A stretch of 64,000 nucleotides of DNA, from assembly GCF_028769735.1 (NCBI RefSeq), contig NC_088178.1, positions 24,192,357 through 24,256,356 on the forward strand, given 5' to 3'. The stretch's first letter is position 1. Each line of letters starts with the position of its first letter. The stretch is from Zonotrichia leucophrys gambelii (taxonomy: Eukaryota > Chordata > Aves > Passeriformes > Passerellidae). Under the pieces are notes generated by a model. That model searched no databases, had not been told where the DNA came from, and was given only the letters and a program-made list of their open reading frames with translations. Below are positions 22,666 through 35,577 of this stretch, one piece after another. Both the position numbers and the translations under genes were made by a program.

Positions 22666-25600
22666 GATCTCCATGTAGAGGCCCCTAAAGGTTGCTGCTG
22701 GAGCAGGTAACTGTGCCCCGGTCCTACCTGTTGGCCTGTAGTTGCATGCAGTCCCCTTTGGAGAGGCTGAGTGGTTTCCTGAGCACTTCCCAAGTATTTT
22801 CTGCCAGGCTGAGTGCTGTTGAAAAGCCTTTGTAGAGACATGAGGGATGAAGGACGCGTGTCCTTCTTGCTTTTCTTCCTTTTAAGAATCTCTCATGGTT
22901 GCATTCTAGAAAACCAGCAAAGACAACAATTTACTCACAATTTATATTTGAAGGAGAACTGCCTCCTCTTGTAATGTTATGTCTAATTGCCCAGCAAGGA
23001 CATGGAATTTCTGCTACTGCTGGTCAGGACAGTTGCTAGAAGTCCTTGTTTCTCTACTGTTCTTAACAGCAAAACTGGCGTTTGTGAGTTTGGGAATTAT
23101 TATTGCTAGACAGAAGTTCATTGCAAGGTTTGACAGTGAGGATTTTTTTGGTTAATACATAAATTAATTAAAAGACTCTTGATGTCTATGAAGTGCTTAG
23201 TGTGTGTGGAAGTCAACCTGGTTCTAGTAGTTCTGATTAGAGAGGGTCATAAAAAACTACATGGGCAAAACACTAACAAGCCTTTTTAAAGAGTTGAATG
23301 CTAATCTGGAGGGGAGGCCAGGCCTTTTTTCAGTCCCCTTCAGCTGATACATAGACACCCGTAGTCAGCAGCGGTTTAATGTTAGATAACATGAAATTCA
23401 TGACTCAACGGCATGAAATAACCCATATTTAAGTCACTACACTGTGGTGGAGTGTTAACACTTTCCGCTTTGGGGATCAGAGGTTTTTGGGGTATTTGGC
23501 TTTTCTGCCTGCTTGAAGGGTTTATAAATGTGACTGTTAATTGCAGTGCTTGTATTAATCTTCTGTTGGTCCTTGTTAATCTTTTAATGATGGTCGGTGA
23601 CTTTTTCCTGTATTATGTGCAGAAGATCTTGTGGGCAACGATGTTATTTCTGTAAAGCACAAGGCACAGTCACGACTCCGTAGAAGTAATAATGTATGTA
23701 AATAAATGCTTCTTAAATAAAAATAGTTCTAATATATCTTTGTTCCAAATGAAGTTACTGGCAGTAGATGAGTAGGGGGAAGTTGATTTTTAGCAGAAAG
23801 CATGAATGCTGGAAATTCTTCCTAATATGCCTGTGCCAGCTATACTGTGACAATGTTGCTGTCGATTCCCTTCCTGTGAGAGCAGCTGTTCAGGGAATTA
23901 AACTCTTTGCTTGATGCGGAGGGTCCTGAAAAATTCAGTGTGCAGCTACAGTGGTGGCTGTGGCCATTTTTAGTGTGGCCGTTGATAGGAGCTAACTCTG
24001 TGATCCAGCACAGTAGCATATTGTTCTTTAGCCTAACTGGGCCAGGACAGAATTATCATTCTGTATTTCGTGTGCTCTGTGAGAGATTCCGGAGAGCACT
24101 TCAGAATTTGACATTGTGTTTGATAATTTATAGAGCACAGTTTATATTTAACTGTAGACATACTAATCCAGGGGAAAAGAGTAGTGTATTTTTAGAATCC
24201 TTTTTTTATTGTCTGTGCTTGTCATCACCCAACTACTGAAAGAAGTGCTCGCAAATGTAAATGCTCAGATAGAAATTGAGTTTAATTTCCATCGTTAGTC
24301 TTTGCTAAGTGCAAAAGTGAATATTACTTGTGTGATGTTCTCTGAGGTGATCAAGGAGCTTTGCAGCCGTGCGTAGCTGATGCGGCTGGTGGAGGAGCCA
24401 CGTTCTCCTCCAGCATTTCAGCACCAGCCTGGACCAGGACACTGGGGCTGAGTGCCTCCATGGCCAGGGTGCTTGGGTGATATAGTGGTTTTAATAGTGA
24501 CGGTGTGACTTCTGTCACCAGCCTGTTTGAGGTGAAATGGATGGAAGTGGATCCAGCTCCAGGTTTAAAGCGCCTGCCTGTGGCCGCTGTGTGCTTTAAG
24601 GAAAGCACAGCCAATAGAGGACAGTAACTTGGTTGCTTTGGCTTTTTTAATACTCAAGCATTAGTTCTTATGTGTTTCAGCTCTTAGGACATTTCCCCCT
24701 GCTGGTCTCTAATAGTGGATGTTGTATTTCCAGTTACTTTTTGACATCTAAGGGAAATGTCATTTGTGGGGCTTGGAGTCAGGACAGCTGGGGTGGTCTG
24801 TGTTCCCCCTGTCCCCAAGCACCTGAACAGGGACTGAGCTTGGCAGGGCTCCCATTGGGTGCTTGAGCAGAATTGTTTGAACCAGGGGATTGTTATCCAT
24901 AAGGTGTGGTCAGCTTTTGAAGAGGAGTTTCGGTACATTTTTAATTTCTTGCTGTTCAGGGTATGTTTGTTCATTTACATTTATTAAGGAAGGTGTTTGG
25001 TTTGGCCCGTGGCACGCTTCTCTTCTGTAGTACAGAGATTAATAGTTTGTCTAGTATAGAACATAAGCATCTGTTAGCCTGACCTGTGACAGATGTCCTT
25101 GATATTTTGTCCTTTATTGATGAAGAATATATTCCTATCCTCTAATAAGTCTGAGTTTAGCATAGATGCTTTCATGCATGAGATTGTTTGAATTTAAGCA
25201 TTACTGAGATATTTATCCCATGCAGTACTTTAAAATTTATACTCATTTATGCCATTTTGTGGGTAGTTTTGTGAGACCATCTGAGTAAACAGCTACCTTT
25301 GTTGTCTCAAAGGTGATTTCTGATTATTTTGCTCCCAGAAGCTTCTCAAACTTAAAATTTCTATTATCCACTCACTTTCTTGAAGATGATGGCATATTAT
25401 TTTCAGTAATTCATTGTAACTTTCTCTACCATGGGTATGCTACAGAAGTTAGAATGCTTATGTTTTATGAGAAGGTTATTTCCATAAGCAATGCTAGTGT
25501 GATACAGAGCTGTAGACTAGCAGGTGAATTGTGGTAAAGATGTCAATTTATTTGTTATTTTTCATCTGGTTGGTTTTAAGAGAAATACTGATAGCTTGCA

Positions 25601-28600
25601 GCAGGCAAACATTTCTTATGATGGAGATAGGACTTAGCTGAACATCATAGTTTCTATTTTGGGGTCTGTCTCGCTTAGACCTGTAAGCTGCAGTATCCAT
25701 AGAGATGCTGTTGCCAGCAGTTGAGATGTACACATGTTGATTAGTGTTTCCTAATTGCATTTAGCAGTGTGTCTTCATTAACATCCTGTTGAGGACAGAG
25801 CCTTAAAACATCTTGGTTGGGTTGTGTGTTTCACTAAGCCATCCATTCCTGCCTAATAGAAGCCTGGCTTTGCATGAAAAATACATGGGCAACATTTTCA
25901 GAAGAGTTTATGGCTTAGGAGCTGAAATCCTATTGCAGTGAACTTTAATGAATATTAAATTGCTTAAGGGCTTCTGGAAATTGTAGCTTTTTGTTTCTAG
26001 AACTTCAGTAGAAATAACAGCAGTGGGGGGTTGGATGTTCCTAGGCTTCACGGAGAGCCTGAACTGTCCTTGCTTTGCTTTGCCTTCTGGTAAGTAGATG
26101 CTTTTAGGTTTCAGTATGGCTCATAACACAGGTTTCACTGACTAAACTCTGGGGTTGCAAATGATTCTAGATTATTTTCTTAAAGGGAAAAAAGCATAAA
26201 GTGGAATTGTGACAGGTCTACAGCAGCTGAAGACTTGCAGCTGTCTGCTTCTTTCATGAACATGTACGTCCCCGTGGGAATCTGTGCGTCAGTACACAGT
26301 GCCACATACATATTCCCAAGTCAGTAATAGAATTCAGTTACAGATTAGCAATATATAACTCAGTAATAGAGTCAGTAAACCAAACAAGTAAGTAGTGATT
26401 AGGAAACAAAACTGAGCTAAAAATAAAATTCAGAAAGTAACCAGAAATATAAAAAGACTCTCAATTTCCTTTGCTTTCATTTCAGTGTATTTTTAGGCTG
26501 CATGTCCTTTAGACTGAGAATCTGTCTTAAGTGTTGATCTCTTCCATGTTCTTACTGTCTAATATGTAGGCTTTTGAGAGACCCTCTTCAGTATTTCAGT
26601 TTTCCTCATGTCCTTAATGTTTTTGGTGATATATCTGTTTTTTTATCACCCTGTTAACACTGATTTCAAACATGGTTTCTGTTAGTCACAGTCTCTTTTT
26701 CAAGAGGGACAGTGCAGTCACTGGGAGACCTCTTGCCTTCATGGTATCTAATATCTGCAGCCCATGGAGAAAGAAGATGGTTTCATCAAATTTTGGCTTG
26801 GAGTGTCAATCAAAGAGCTCTTTTTGCTGAGACTTGATTTTTTTTCTTTTATTCCTTTAGCCTTCATATGCATCTTGAGAGAGCAAGTAGTAGCCTCAGT
26901 GAAAAGACAGGAGGGAATAAGAAGGAGTTTGCAATGATGAAATTACTAAAATAAAGCCCTTGTAAAATTTTAGGCACAGGGTTGCCTGCTATGAATTTGG
27001 CAGAAGTAGAAGTGCGATTGAAGAAGAAATAGATGTTCCTTCAGAAGTGAAAGCCTGACCGTGTTGTCTTTATTTCAGTCCAAAAATAGCGCAGCCCTCT
27101 GAGCAGAGGCGGCGGGTGACCCCGGAGACGCGGGTGGGCAGGAGCCACTGGTGGCCTGTCCCAGGACAGAAGTAGGACACAGCCCTGCCACCAGCCTCTG
27201 TTGCGGTCTGTGGGATCCGAGTGGTTGTAGGGGTTTTTAACCAGAGCTGGTTGGGTCCCTCATCTAATAGGACACATCCATTTTCCTCTCCTGGTGTTAT
27301 CGGTGATGCCTTTCTCCAAAGCTGTGTTCCAGAGTCGTGTTTGAATGCTGCCAAGTCAAGGTTATGTTTTCCTGCCTCTTCCTGTCTGAATTGCATTTAA
27401 TGGTAGAAATTATCATACACGCTGGTGAAACCATTCTAAATAAACTAGGGGATAACTGGCTGGCATTCCAAAAGTCAGTTTGTCTTAATGAAAAGGATGA
27501 CCCTGATCCAGAGACAGAAGGAAACTTCTGCGCCCATCACTGATTACACCACTTTCTTCCTTACCATCTCCCAAGTGCTGTTGCTGTGGGCTTCAAAAAG
27601 ATACTGGGAGAACACTGAAGAATAGAGCCAAGCACCTCTGATGTTTCCAACAGGCATAGTTGCCGATAATCTTTGCAAGAGGCAAAGAAAAAGCTGGAAA
27701 TAGTAGAAGATAAAGCTCAGTAGAAGTTCATAAAGCATCTCACATTTTGTGAGCTGAGCTAATACACAACACAGAATTATAACTATATTCTGCTTCTGGA
27801 CAAACATTGTTGTCCTTAGAAATGTGCCATTTCTGCTTCCCAGAAACTGCTGTGCATGGAGTGCTTGTCTGCGCACCTGCTCCCCAGTCCTGTGTTTCCT
27901 CTGAGCTTTGCAGAGTGCTGAGCTCTGTGAATGATAATTGTAGTTCTCCTCCTCCAATTTCTTACCCCCAGAGTACCTGCAGGAAGAGTAAGAGATTATG
28001 CAAAGGATGTGATACGGTGCCTTTGTTCCTATCTTCAGTGTAGTTATTGGATGTGTAGTTCCAAGAAAGTTTTCCCCTACTGCTCAACTAGTAGCTATTG
28101 ATGTTGAAATAGTTGCAACTTGTTTTGGTGTGTACTTTTTGCTCCCTACTCATTCCCTTTTGTTCTTAAAATCAAATACAAAACTGTAGAGCCCATGTGC
28201 TTTATGGGAACAGAAGACATCTGAAACTCTCAAAAAACCTGTAGTTTAGTGCGTCATTATTATTGAATAGGTTGTTAGGAGTTGTACCTTATCAGTGGGC
28301 CAGGTTTGAGGGTAGGGTGCTGCATTACAGGGCTGCCACAGCTTCCTGTGTAACTTCAGCAGTTTGTTTAGATACTTTCATCTGGTTTGACTTTTATTTC
28401 ACTTTTGTGAAATCTGGAATAAAAAGTAACAGGTTTTGCCTGCTTTTTGTCACTGTGTTGGTAGAGCAGCAGTCCCTGCCTTACTGCCCATTTGTGCAGC
28501 ACAACTTGGTGCTGCCGTGGGTTATGTCCTTCAGGCACTGCAGTGATAACAAGTAATATTGCCAGTAAACTTTGCTTTCATTTCACTGCAGACTGGCGAC

Positions 28601-29983
28601 AGAATATTTTGGTTTAGCATATTCATGAAAAAGCTTATTATGGACTGGTTCAGGATAAATTTAGCTATTAAAGAAAATAATTTTCTCCTTTATTTGAACT
28701 GAGGCTTGCATCTTAAAGTGAATGCATTTGTTGTCTCCATTTGGATCATTTTTGTGCTCTGCACAATTATTGTGGCACCATAAATGTGAATTTGCTGAAA
28801 ATGTTTGAACGCCATTTCGACCTGAGTGCAGCTCACTCTGAAAGCAAGTTAAGACGGCTGTATCCGTGCCATGAGAGCCAGAGATTGCCAGTTTTCTGAG
28901 CTGAGACTTTCAGCTGTTTCTATATTTAAAATATTAAATGTGACTTTTACTCCAAGGAGGGTAAAGATGTAGCATGTAGAAGTGTGTGTGAGTGGGGAAC
29001 ATGTCAAAATATGGAGGGTTAGATAATGATTTGTTTCTGGGGTATTGGGTTTGCCTCCAGGCAGATAGACTAAAAAGCTTCATTTTCCCCCTTTATTTCA
29101 TGTTCATGATGTATTTATTAGGTAAATAATAGCAAAGTCTAGTTGTGCAGTACGTAAGCTTTAATAAAAATGTAATTGACAGTGAAATTTGACAGTTGTT
29201 ACAGTTAAGAGAATCTGTACTGGAGCTGCACACAGAGCATCATTTGCTGGTCCTGAGGTCGCTTTAGAAGAAGCCCACGTGTGGTCCAGGTGCACCTGCT
29301 TCTTGCTCTGGCTGCAGTTGTGGTTTTGAACCAAGGAAGGCTTAAAATCACTTTATGTTCCTTTCCTTTAACACTCTGATGGGAAGGTGGCATGATGTGT
29401 CCTGAACATTCTGTGATCCAGTGCCTCATTCTGCAAAAAAATGTGCTAAATCCTCATGGAGCAAGTAGCAGTTTGGTGCATTTTAAACTGGGCTGGGGTT
29501 CCTGGGCTGGAGCAGGGCTGAGGGGCCTGGATGTGTTTGTGTGTTGTGCTCCATGCCCATGGATCAACCTCCTGGCTTTGGCATGGCTATTCATGGCTCA
29601 GCAGATGGCGAGGCTGTGCATGGGCTGGTCGGGCAGCCCCTGTAAATGGGGATTTTCTCACCTGCAGAAAAGTTCTGGGGGAACAGACTTTAACTGTGCT
29701 GACTTCCATTCAAAAGAGCAGATATGCAGGGAGTTAAAGCCTGTTCCTCATTGTATGAGGGAAACCTTTGTGAATCTACATTTATTTTCTTTGAGAGGTT
29801 TTGTTTGTTTCTTCTTTTGTCATCGTTTTTCACGAGATGGCTGTGGGACCTCTGCCATGGCACCATTTGTTTTCACTTGTAAAAGCAAACAACTTGCAAT
29901 GCTAATTAAAGAGCTTTTTTAGATAAAGTAAGAGCTTTGCATTATTTATCTAAACTCTTTTTTATGGGAGAATGTTCTGAGTT

Positions 29984-30044
29984 TGTTCATTAATGAACAC
30001 TTAGAAATAATATAAAATTAGACCTCATGAATTCTTCATGAGGT
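29984..30044. repeat. Two adjacent perfect inverted repeats
   Basis: TGTTCATTAATGAACA at 29,984-29,999 is a perfect 16-base palindrome. ACCTCATGAA at 30,022-30,031 is mirrored as TTCATGAGGT at 30,035-30,044 with a three-base spacer. They are separated by 22 bases of AT-rich DNA in intron 1. Confidence 0.9.
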
Positions 30045-30859
30045 GTAATTTGCCATGATCTTTTTTCTTGGCATTTAGGTGCTGTGAACAGTTCATTATT
30101 CATAGCTAACTTTTTTGACTTCTGAGTCCTCAAAATGGATATGTCTGCATGAATTTTCCGGGGTTTAGAATTTTTTTCAGATTTTGATTTTAGGAGGAGA
30201 TTGCTTCTGGTGTGTTTAGAAATACTTCTCTTTAGTGCCTGTAAATAACACTTAAGATTTTTTGTGATTTTTTTTTTTTTTATACATACAAAATTAGTTT
30301 GTTTATTGTGGACTATGGTCAGTAGAGTATACATAATTCAGATAGCAGGAATGGATGTTGACTGTTTGCTGAATGCAAGCTCCTTTTGCTGTACATATGT
30401 TCAACACTCAGCCCTTCTTTTAGACTGCTGAGAAGGAATTTTGTAAATATAAAAATTGTATATTTACATTTACCAAGCCATTGGCTATTGCTTATGCATG
30501 CAATAGGGAGATAAGGCTGTCTTAGTCTGTGGGTAGTTTTCCAGATGATTCATTAACTGTGCTTTGTAATGGTAGATGGATGTCACACATTTACTGTAAT
30601 AAGTGAAGATTAGTGTCAGTTACTCCAGCTTGTAATAGTTGGTAATTGTAATAGTTCTGTTTATACATACAGGTATTTTTTGCGTTATTGTTGGAGCTAA
30701 TATTTTAGCAGGAATAAATTGAAATTAGTTGAATTAATTGAAAAAACAATGGAGATGTGATGGAAGTATTTCTGAAACATTAGTAATGTAGGAGTAGCTC
30801 TAATGGGTATTTGTGGCAGATACTCTGTGGGAGAGGTTTATACCAAGCCTTTTGGTAAG

Positions 30860-30879
30860 CAGTGTTTTGCAAAACACTG
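30860..30879. repeat. Perfect 20-base palindrome
   Basis: The half-site CAGTGTTTTG is followed directly by its reverse complement. It lies in intron 1, 820 bases after the paired inverted repeats at 29,984-30,044. Confidence 0.9.
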
Positions 30880-32874
30880 GCAAAGCTTCTGTTGTCTTCC
30901 CCAAAGCATTTATTTGTGAAATCTGTCAAACTAAAATACCTCAGATTTTGCTGATCCATTACCATAGTGAGAAAAGTAGCACATCAGGATATGGTCATTT
31001 TTTTAAAGCAGGAGTCTGATGAAATACATGCACAATTTTAAATATGTAACTTACTAAATCAGTGTTGAAATTCTACCACAGATAGTATTTGTCAGCGTTA
31101 GAATATTGGTGGCTAAATGATCAAATGTCTGTTAGCAGTAACTGCAGTTTATTCCTCAAAGATGCTATTACCCTATATATAGAGTATCATATGGCAGTAT
31201 TGGGAGTTTGGCAAGTTATTGCCCCCAAAAAATAAAATGCTTCTTTATACCAGTAGCATGTGAATGTCATCACACATGACATTTGCACTGTAATATTTCA
31301 GGACCGGTAGTAACTGCCGAAATTGGGTCAGAAAAGGTCTACAAAAAGAGATGTTGCTCAGAGCACAGATATTGCTAGATTTACTTGCTTATGGAGGTTT
31401 AAGAGTACCTTCAGGGATAACTGTATTTTGTTTTTAAAAAAATTAACATAGGTGTTAAGTCACTCTTGAATTTTCAACATTTGTTTTGCCTGTATCCAGA
31501 TGTAAGCGCTTGATGAGTTAGGCAGACTTAGAGCTTTCTTTGGATTTTGGTAGAATTTAATTGCAGCCCAATACTTTTCTGTATTTAAGAAAATTTATTA
31601 CCAGTAATTAAAACACAGAAAGTTAACTGTGTGCCCTAGAAACTGGAGTATTGATTTTAAAAATACTCACATTGTGATACAGGTATTGAATTAAAAATTT
31701 AAATCTTAGTGTTGTGCATAGAGGAAAAAAAAACATACAGCAACTGTCATGTTGAAATATTTGAATAAATAATATTCCTCTTACGTAATGTGCTGACTGA
31801 TGTGGAATCAACACCTACTTAATATTAAAGCCAGTGCTTGACAATAAACATCCCAGGGCATGCACACTGAACTCTGCCCGGGGTTTGAGCTTCGGGCGTG
31901 TTGGGGACAGGACCAAATGTCTGGGAAGGAGAGCCAGGGCTTCCCTTTTGGTTACCATTAATAACGTGAGTTTTTACTCATGGCAGGAGTCGGTATGCAC
32001 ACCTAAAGTGTTATTCCTTTGTGCCTGTGAGAGCTTCGAATGCAAGCTCTGCTACAGAACTGCTTTGCACAGAAATCACTCTGTAAATGGAGACTTAAAA
32101 TCATGCGGTTAAAAAAAAAAAAAAATCTGAAGTCCTTTATCAGAAATGCTTTTTATAATTCTTCAACATTTCTCTCTCTCCATTATCTTTTTTTTAATAT
32201 GTATATAGCAAATGGATTTTCAGTAACCTGTGACTTGGCAATAATTTGAAGGGCAAGTAAGTGCCTTGGTTTTCTGTTCTACTATTAAAAAATCAGGAAA
32301 ACCTAATTGGAGTTGAGAATAACTAGGAAGAAAACCTGGCACCTGGTGCAAAATTGGTTTATGCCAAGACACTTTGAAGTATATGAGGAAATGTACTTGT
32401 TCAGGAACAGATTTTTACCAAGCAGCTTAGTCTTAATGTTCTGAATGTGTTAAATGTCTTGGGTTGAATTCTGTTCCTTTGCTTGGTGGGGAAAGCATGA
32501 ATGCTGAAAATTTAACTAAAAACCTTTTGCAAAATGCCTAAGTAGGACACCAACCAGTTAGGAATTTTGTTTTCTTTCACAGATTTTAAAAAGATCCAGG
32601 GTTATTGTCTACCGCGGGGAACTATAGATAGCTTTTGAGTCTGTTGCTAATAATAGATGATGTACCTTCCTCGGTGAGTGGTGCTGAAGTCCTGCTTCTG
32701 CTGAAACTGAAACCAGAGGTGTGCTGTCCCTGCTGGCTCCAGGGGGGCAGGATCAGTCCCTAAAACCGCAGCTGATCTTGTGGGGTTTTGCATTGGGAAG
32801 AATATGGTCTGGTGATGTAAAGGCGGGCGGGAAGCTGCTGTTAACCATGTCAGCTGCTTCACTCACCCTCTCAC

Positions 32875-33062
32875 TGTGCCTTGGCGTCGGAAGTGGGATT
32901 TTCTCCCCCAAATTTCAGCCGGGTGGCTGCGGGTGCAGCCCGTAGGAGCGGGCTGTGCTGAGCGGGAGCGCGGCCGCCTTGGGGTGCGAGCCCCGGCCCC
33001 GCCGCGGCTGCTGGCGGAGCTCGGAGCGCGGGGTCGCGGAGGTGCGGAGATCAAAGGATGAT
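32875..33062. promoter_or_regulatory. Small CpG-rich patch 2 kb upstream of exon 2
   Basis: About 190 bases of CpG-dense DNA with NotI-like GCGGCCGC and GCCGCGGC strings lie in otherwise AT-rich intron. A donor-like GTGAGT follows at 33,125. It may be an alternative promoter or first exon for a MEPQ-starting isoform, or an unrelated GC-rich insertion. No coding frame is recognised. Confidence 0.35.
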
Positions 33063-35034
33063 CTTCCAGCTGGAATCCCGAGCTAAACAGATTTAGCAGC
33101 ATCTGAAGCGTTTAAGTAGTACGTGTGAGTAAATACATGGGTGGAATTAGCTTGGAGAAGGGAAGGAAGTATGGCCGATGCCGGGTAGAAGGGGGAATCT
33201 TGAAGGAAGAGCGTGTGGGGCTGGCACAGCTTGGCCAAGGATGCCAGCAGTACTTGGTGCCACGTGGCTGGTAAAATTGGCAGGGGGATTCTGGTTTGGA
33301 TGTGCCCATGTCTTTCAAGAAGTGACTATTTTTGTGCAGTTTATTTTCAAAATGATTCTGCTGTGTGGTTTTAAGGCATCTCTGTTAAGCACAATGTGGC
33401 AAGGCTTCTTTTTTATTTAAAAGCTGTTAAACCAAGTAGCTATTCCTGGGCTTGATAATAAAAATAATGGTAATTCAAAACTTATTTCCATTGATAAAAA
33501 AGAGGGTTATTTCTTAAATGAGGCATTAAACTAACACTGAAGCATTTCAATTAAAAAAAAAAGACATGGCCAGTATATAACCTATTTAGACTCTGAGCCA
33601 CCCTCATGTAGTTAATTTTAGAATCAACACCCCTTTTTTGGGGTGTGTGTGTCCCCATCCTCCTGAATTACAGGCCTAATTTGTCACAATATGTACATCC
33701 CTGGATTTAAAAAAGAAAGCAAATTAAGTCTTGAGTAATTATAATAATTACAGGATCGGCAGAATATCGGGTTCAGAGTGTGTGGTGCCTTAGCCCTCCG
33801 TTCTCCCGTGCTTGTCACTGTCCCTGGGTAGTGGAATCTCCTGCCTGGGGCAGCAGTTTGCATCACTGACTCTCTGGTGGAGAGAAGCTGAGCCCATCTG
33901 AGGGATGATCTTCGATTCCAGTGAAGCTGCACATCACAAACCTCGCAGCAGGCAGCAAGAGCCACCATTTGTATTGCTTTAATTTATCCAGAATTGAGGC
34001 TAAGCTGTCCCTTCCTTTGGCAGCACTGGCGACAGTGAAGATGGGCTAGAACCCACAGTAGAGGCAAATTATATAGAAAAAGCTCAAAGTACCCAGGTTT
34101 TTCTGCTTCCTTTGTCTGCCTGTGCAGTTTTGGGATGAAAACTTGTGTTCTGCAGATAAACATGCAGGCAGCTTTGCTCACGTGATGGGTGACACTGGTG
34201 ACAATGGGGCTACTGTCCTGCAACACACTTTGTTAAGCTGGATTCTTATTTGTCATTTTTTGGAAAGGTCTGTTTAAGTCTCTTCGGTGAAAATTGGAGA
34301 TTTGTGTTTCAGGATAGATGTGCTTGTTATAATTGCAGCCTTCACCTGTGCCTGATAAGCCTTTCTTTGATTAAACCTTTTTGATTATAGTAAATATCTG
34401 AAGACCTTTGTATCTGTGAAGATTGCGAATCCAGGGCTCTATTATTTAAAGAGATGTCAGTTCGTTAGTGGAAAATATAGGTGCAGAATATAGGTCATCA
34501 CTGGAACCAGTCAATGGTATGTCTTGGGACACCAAGTTTATTAATTGAAGGCAAGCTGAGTGACGACATGGTGCAGATTGACTGTGCCTGGTTAATGTTG
34601 TTGTCATTGCACTCTGTGATACAGTTATTAAATAGGTAAAATATTTTACCTTTTCATATAGAGCCATACACTTACTTCATCTGATTTAATGGAACTATAA
34701 TTTTAATTATGATTATTACCTTAAATTATAATTAAATTTATGTGGTTTAAATTTACATTTGTGAAAATGGCTGCGTGATGAAAGCAGAAATCAGCTTCGC
34801 ATTAACAAAAAAAGGTTTTTTTTAACTGCATCTTAGTATATGCTCACAGCCAAAGACTAGCATGACCTACTTTGCAACAATAACAGAGGAATCAAGCCGG
34901 GTTTTTTTGTTGAAGTATCTAAATTGGCCATGAATGCTACCTACTCATTCGTTTGTGAGTATCTTTAAAAATAGCTATTGTATCTATGAAACTTAAGGGT
35001 GGTTTTTTTTCCCCTTTCTCTTATTTTGCTGTAG

Positions 35035-35577
<543 letters not shown>

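Larger units (their letters stand above)
16174..35034 (+). other. ELAVL4: ELAVL4 intron 1 (from exon 1a)
   Basis: The intron spans 18.9 kb from the donor GTAGGT to the acceptor ending TGCTGTAG, and it contains exon 1b (donor 16,952). Beyond the separately listed CU tract, GGAT repeat, quadruplex motif and CpG patches, it includes a CpG-rich shore at 17,570-17,780, acceptor-like sequences ending at 17,626 and 17,862, and A-runs near 18,050. A GC-richer patch lies at 27,080-27,230, perfect palindromes at 29,984-29,999, 30,022-30,044 and 30,860-30,879, and an AATTA-rich stretch at 34,690-34,745. No independent gene was recognised inside it. The stretches 18,120-22,080, 22,700-27,060 and 31,020-32,870 show only AT-rich sequence with occasional homopolymers. 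Confidence 0.85.

Noticed and set aside
23690..23730. AATAAA-rich 3'-end-like sequence after a short open frame
   Set aside because: AATAAA words are expected in AT-rich introns; no gene precedes it and no GT-rich downstream element stands out.
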